From CAYUVF01 sp964448045 (GTDB lineage Bacteria; Bacteroidota; Rhodothermia; Rhodothermales; Salinibacteraceae), in NCBI GenBank assembly GCA_964448045.1, contig CAYUVF010000010.1, positions 24,025-88,024 on the forward strand: DNA of 64,000 nt, in the 5' to 3' direction. Shown in pieces: positions 61,178 through 64,000 of the stretch; the first letter of the stretch is position 1, and the number at the start of each line of letters is the position of its first letter. Made by a program: the position numbers and the translations under genes. The notes under the pieces were generated by a model, which was not told the DNA's origin, did not search any database, and saw nothing but the letters and a program-made list of their open reading frames with translations.

Positions 61178-61660
61178 GGGTTGGGCCGATCTTTTGTGTG
61201 CGTGTCATCGGGGGGCATCTCTGCCCTCAACTCACCCACACAAGACAGGGCCTTTTTCGAAACGGTTGCATCGGATGCAAAATAACCCGTGCAGAAATGA
61301 TGAAGATAGTTGGCCCTCGTTTTTTGTGGGATCGCTGCGTCTCACCGCCGAAGTCATTCGAGTGACAGATTGGGACGAAGGCTGAGGAACAGATCGCCGG
61401 AGACGTCGCCTGCAAACCCGTCGGGTGCGGCGTTCATCCGTTTCGATGCCGCCGAGGAGCCGATCGGGGCGTGAAGTCGGAGAATGCCGTGGCCGCGAGC
61501 CCATCGACCGGCGGCACGACGACCGAGCGGATGCTGTCGGGCAGTGGGGGCCGATCAGCACGGCGATGTAGAAAAGAAAGACAGCCATCGGTTGGTGTGG
61601 CGCGATGCTTGCTGCTTTAGAAGATCACGATCCGATCATCCGAAGTGGGCCGAATCCGCC
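61178..61660. other. Gap with a palindrome and possible gene relic
   Basis: No intact gene supported. Besides the palindrome at 61266-61280, the minus strand between about 61590 and 61370 has protein-like segments in two frames (SIRSVVVPPVDGLAATAFSD, then PDGFAGDVSGDLFLSLRP) that cannot be joined without a frame change and stop. This may be a decayed gene; I cannot name it. The upstream region of the next gene has no clear promoter. Confidence 0.35.
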
Positions 61661-62002
61661 ATGACGCATCTCAAAAATATCATCGTCGATCTGCTCGTCA
61701 CGGGGCTGATCATCTACACCGTCGCGCAGGAGACGGCGTGGGGCCGCGTGGCGATCTGGGTGTACACGCCGCTGATGCTGCTCCTGAAAATTGGGGCGCT
61801 GACGGTGGGCAAGCGGCTCACCGGGCAGGTAAAGCCCAGCGACACGCCGGCTTTCTGGATCCACGGGCTCTACGGCATCAACGTCACGGCGCTCGCGTGG
61901 GGGCAGTGGTGGGTACTGGCCGGATTGTGGGGCGCCATCTGGGCGCTCTCGGCCGTGTACGAGCGGCGCCAGCGCGAACGCGCCGCCGTGGCCCGCAACT
62001 GA
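61661..62002 (+). CDS. Small membrane protein, three helices, unknown function
   Basis: About 113 residues: hydrophobic segments IIVDLLVTGLIIYTVAQETA, VAIWVYTPLMLLLKIGALTV and GINVTALAWGQWWVLAGLWG, then WALSAVYERRQRERAAVARN. Probably a four-helix inner-membrane protein. No family recognised. The open frame extends 59 codons upstream without hydrophobic character; ATG 61661 is the likely start. It lies 79 bp before the NFACT gene and may be cotranscribed with it. Confidence 0.65.
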   Translation: MTHLKNIIVDLLVTGLIIYTVAQETAWGRVAIWVYTPLMLLLKIGALTVGKRLTGQVKPSDTPAFWIHGLYGINVTALAWGQWWVLAGLWGAIWALSAVYERRQRERAAVARN

Positions 62003-62081
62003 TCGGCTCCGGCGCGGCGGCGGAACGCGGCGCAGCAGTGCAGGTTTGTCTCGGCTGCGCCCGCACCAGCCCCCGACTGCC

Positions 62082-63725
62082 GTGGTCAACAGCTACTTCA
62101 CGTTACGCGCCCTCGTCCGCGAGTGGGCCCCCGATCTGCGGGGCTGCACCGTGGGCGACGTCTTCTCACAGGTTCGCGACGAACTGACGATCGCCTTCGC
62201 GCATCCGGAGCAGGCGTGGATGGTGCGCGCCTCCGTCCAGCGGCCGCTGCTGTTCATGTTTCGGACAGCAGGCTACAGCAAGGCCCGCCGCAACGTGGCG
62301 ACGCTCTTCCGCCCGGCCTTCGACCGCGAAGTGCTCGACGTGCGCATCGCCGAGCGCGACCGGATGATCTTCTGGGAGCTGGAGGGCGACCTCCGGCTGC
62401 AACTCGTCCTGTTTGGCTCGCGGGCGAATGCGTATCTGGTCGATGGCGAGGGGCAGATCGTCGAGGCCTTCCGCAACAACGACAAACACGCCGGCACCGA
62501 GGCGCCCACGCCCCGGCCCGCCCCGATGCCCGACACGTTCGCCGATTTCGAGGACCGCTGGCGCACCAATCGCAACAAGACGCGGCAGGCTATCCAGTCG
62601 GCCGTGCCGCTATTTGGGCAGACGCTCGCGCGCGAGACGATCCATCGCGCTGGTGTCACCGCCGCCCCGGAGGATTGCACCGCAGCCGATCGGCAGGCGC
62701 TATTCGAGGCGGCGCAGGCGCTCATTCGAGAGCTGGACGACCCCGCGCCGTGCCTCTACCAGTCGGGCCGCTTCCCGGAGCTGTTCGCCCTGCGCCCGAT
62801 GGGGCACCGCGACGACGCTCCCGCGGAGACGTTCGACACGGTGGACGAGGGCGTCAGCGTGTTCGTCCGCCGCACGCTCGCGCAGCAGCACTTCCGGCGG
62901 CTGTACGAGCCGCTCGAAGACGCCCTCACCGAGGCGCGCGACCACTACCGCCAGAGCGCCGAGCGGATGCTGGACGAGCTGTCGAACGAAAGCCGTGCCG
63001 CCCGCTACGAGCGCTGGGGCCACCTGCTGATGGCGCAGCAACACGACATCCCGAAGGGCGCCGACGAGGTCACCCTGCCCGATTTGTTCGAAGACGGCGA
63101 ATCGGTCACGATCCCGCTCGATCCGGCGAAGTCGCCCGTCGAAAACGCGCAGCACTATTACGAGCGTGCCCGCCGCACGCGCCGCTCCCGCGAGGAAGCC
63201 GAGCAGCGGCTCGTCGAAACGGAGGAGAAAGCCGATGAGGCTGCCGAGCTGCTGGAGGCGTTGCAGTCGATCGACACGCTCTCCGACCTCAAGAAATTTC
63301 GCAAGCGCGAGGAGGAGCGGCTGGCGCCGTTCATCGGGCAGGGCGATGAAGACATCGAGCGGTTTCCGTTTCGGCGATTCGATCTCGGCAACGGCTACGA
63401 GGTGTGGGTCGGGCGGAACGCGCGTCAGAACCACGAGCTGACGTTCCACGTCGCGCAGAAGTACGACCTGTGGATGCACGCTCGCGGCGTCCCCGGCGCG
63501 CACACGGTGCTGCACCGCCCCAACCGCGACGCCGAGCCCGGCCCACGGCGGCTGCGCACGGCGGCGGCCATCGCGGCCCATTACAGCAAGGTCCGCGGCA
63601 GCGACCTCGTGCCCGTCATGGTCACCGAACGCAAGTACGTCACCAGTCCCAAAGGCGCCGCGCCGGGCGTCGTCCGCGTCGAGCGCGAGGATGTGGTGAT
63701 GGTGGAGCCGGGACTGCCGGAATGA
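62082..63725 (+). CDS. rqcH: NFACT-family protein, RqcH homologue (ribosome-associated quality control)
   Basis: About 547 residues. RqcH/Rqc2 proteins bind stalled 50S-peptidyl-tRNA and add C-terminal alanine tails. NFACT-N domain at the start (SYFTLRALVREW, LFRPAFDREVLDVRIAERDR), coiled-coil region in the middle (RRTRRSREEAEQRLVETEEK), and the NFACT-R/DUF814 domain at the end: YEVWVGRNARQNHELTFHVA, YDLWMHARGVPGAHTVLHRP, AAAIAAHYSKVRGSDLVPVM, RKYVTSPKGAAPGVVRV. The frame begins at a TTG (62046), but GTG 62082 gives the family start VNSYFTLR. The stop codon is overlapped by a heptad array. Confidence 0.85.
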   Translation: MVNSYFTLRALVREWAPDLRGCTVGDVFSQVRDELTIAFAHPEQAWMVRASVQRPLLFMFRTAGYSKARRNVATLFRPAFDREVLDVRIAERDRMIFWELEGDLRLQLVLFGSRANAYLVDGEGQIVEAFRNNDKHAGTEAPTPRPAPMPDTFADFEDRWRTNRNKTRQAIQSAVPLFGQTLARETIHRAGVTAAPEDCTAADRQALFEAAQALIRELDDPAPCLYQSGRFPELFALRPMGHRDDAPAETFDTVDEGVSVFVRRTLAQQHFRRLYEPLEDALTEARDHYRQSAERMLDELSNESRAARYERWGHLLMAQQHDIPKGADEVTLPDLFEDGESVTIPLDPAKSPVENAQHYYERARRTRRSREEAEQRLVETEEKADEAAELLEALQSIDTLSDLKKFRKREEERLAPFIGQGDEDIERFPFRRFDLGNGYEVWVGRNARQNHELTFHVAQKYDLWMHARGVPGAHTVLHRPNRDAEPGPRRLRTAAAIAAHYSKVRGSDLVPVMVTERKYVTSPKGAAPGVVRVEREDVVMVEPGLPE

Positions 63726-63758
63726 CGAGGTGCGAATGGCGAGTTGCGAGTAAGGAAT
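63724..63758. repeat. Heptad repeat array (5 units) at the rqcH stop codon
   Basis: GACGAGG, TGCGAAT, GGCGAGT, TGCGAGT, AAGGAAT. Units 2-4 match at 5-6 of 7 positions. It overlaps the TGA (63723-63725) of the NFACT gene. Confidence 0.65.
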
Positions 63759-63868
63759 GGAGGGCCGGCTCCCCGACCGCAGCGAACGCTCAACCTGAAA
63801 CCCCGAACTATTCCATAATTCAAAGCGCGGCGTTTTGCTTGCCGGATACATTCGGTAGCTTCGGGGCG

Positions 63869-63924
63869 GACATTCGACATTCGACATTCGACATTCGACA
63901 ATCGCAATTCGACAATCGCAATTC
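63869..63924 (+). repeat. Heptad repeat array (8 units) directly before uppP
   Basis: GACATTC four times, then GACAATC, GCAATTC, GACAATC, GCAATTC. The array ends 2 bp before the ATG of uppP (63927). Confidence 0.95.
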
Positions 63925-63926
63925 GC

Positions 63927-64000
63927 ATGACGTGGTGGGAAGCGGCCCTCTTGGGGCTGATTCAGGGGCTGACGGAGTTTTTGCCGGTGTCGTCGTCGGG
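63927..64000 (+). CDS. uppP: Undecaprenyl-diphosphatase UppP (BacA family), 5' end only
   Basis: Only the first 24 codons are in the window: MTWWEAALLGLIQG followed by LTEFLPVSSSG. GLIQGLTEFLPVSSSG is the highly conserved first active-site motif of BacA/UppP, the inner-membrane enzyme that recycles undecaprenyl diphosphate for cell-wall synthesis. The start codon is preceded directly by an eight-unit heptad array, with no ribosome-binding site between. Confidence 0.92.
   Translation, partial: MTWWEAALLGLIQGLTEFLPVSSS

Noticed and set aside
61232..61588. 118-residue minus-strand frame as a gene
   Set aside because: Arg/Ser-rich, no consistent hydrophobic or domain pattern; better protein-like segments lie in other frames, so at most a relic.
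63869..63924. Regular short repeats as a CRISPR array
   Set aside because: Units are 7 bp with no spacers, and no cas genes are in the window.

Overview
The window is chromosomal DNA of a high-GC, aerobic, heterotrophic member of the Bacteroidota/Rhodothermota branch (Salinibacter/Rhodothermales-like). The lineage is inferred from gene content: an energy transducer TonB, TonB-dependent receptors with a carboxypeptidase-regulatory-like N-terminal domain, a BtuB plus YncE/BtuG-like lipoprotein pair, many short lipobox lipoproteins, a DUF6686-like protein, and few clear Shine-Dalgarno sites. It is gene-dense housekeeping and nutrient-uptake sequence. I see no prophage, CRISPR array, rRNA or convincing tRNA.

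Layout. 1-5.8 kb: end of a serine hydrolase, a TreT-like trehalose synthase with a palindrome-rich leader, TonB, HMG-CoA lyase, a CBS-pair protein. 5.5-12.2 kb: a minus-strand efflux operon (TolC, adaptor, RND pump, two small proteins) behind a palindromic operator candidate. 12.5-17 kb: glycine decarboxylase P-protein and an ARMT1-like phosphatase. 17-25.7 kb: repeat-filled gaps around a Sir2/metallo-beta-lactamase pair, then HisN-like phosphatase, a deleted cyclase relic, CsaA, RNase III, an aldehyde dehydrogenase and a hybrid sensor kinase. 26.3-30.9 kb: a cobalamin riboswitch controlling BtuB, a BtuG-like lipoprotein and a BFD-like ferredoxin, then a PIG-L deacetylase. 31-38.3 kb: PhoB/PhoR-like pair, YhhQ, BCAT, GT2, GNAT, ChlI-like ATPase. 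38.4-43 kb: iron-siderophore uptake operon (small Cys protein, receptor, PepSY reductase) behind a TTTAGA/TCTAAA operator candidate. 43-53.8 kb: lipoproteins, an HtrA protease, an M20 amidohydrolase, PccB, an unknown protein, an ABC pair. 53.9-58.2 kb: NfeD plus two SPFH paralogues, then a REP-associated tyrosine transposase (RAYT) flanked by two copies of a structured repeat. 58.2-64 kb: class-III aminotransferase, TPR-like lipoprotein, RqcH/NFACT, start of UppP.

The most unusual signal is in the non-coding DNA. (1) Arrays of 7-bp (heptad) repeats recur next to start or stop codons at about 9.56, 30.19, 35.99, 36.71, 58.16, 63.72 and 63.87 kb, and a heptad-like 84-nt hairpin is inserted into the cobalamin riboswitch. 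(2) GTCAT...ATGAC paired-hairpin elements (REPINs) occur at 17.2 and 36.1 kb. (3) The 17.2 kb copy lies inside a 157-bp MITE-like element with 15-bp inverted ends and a perfect 5-bp target duplication, itself inserted into a larger repeat whose empty form is seen at 19.5 kb beside an IS110 relic. (4) A complete RAYT unit lies at 56.7-57.45 kb and its right repeat now supplies the only visible start codon of the next gene.
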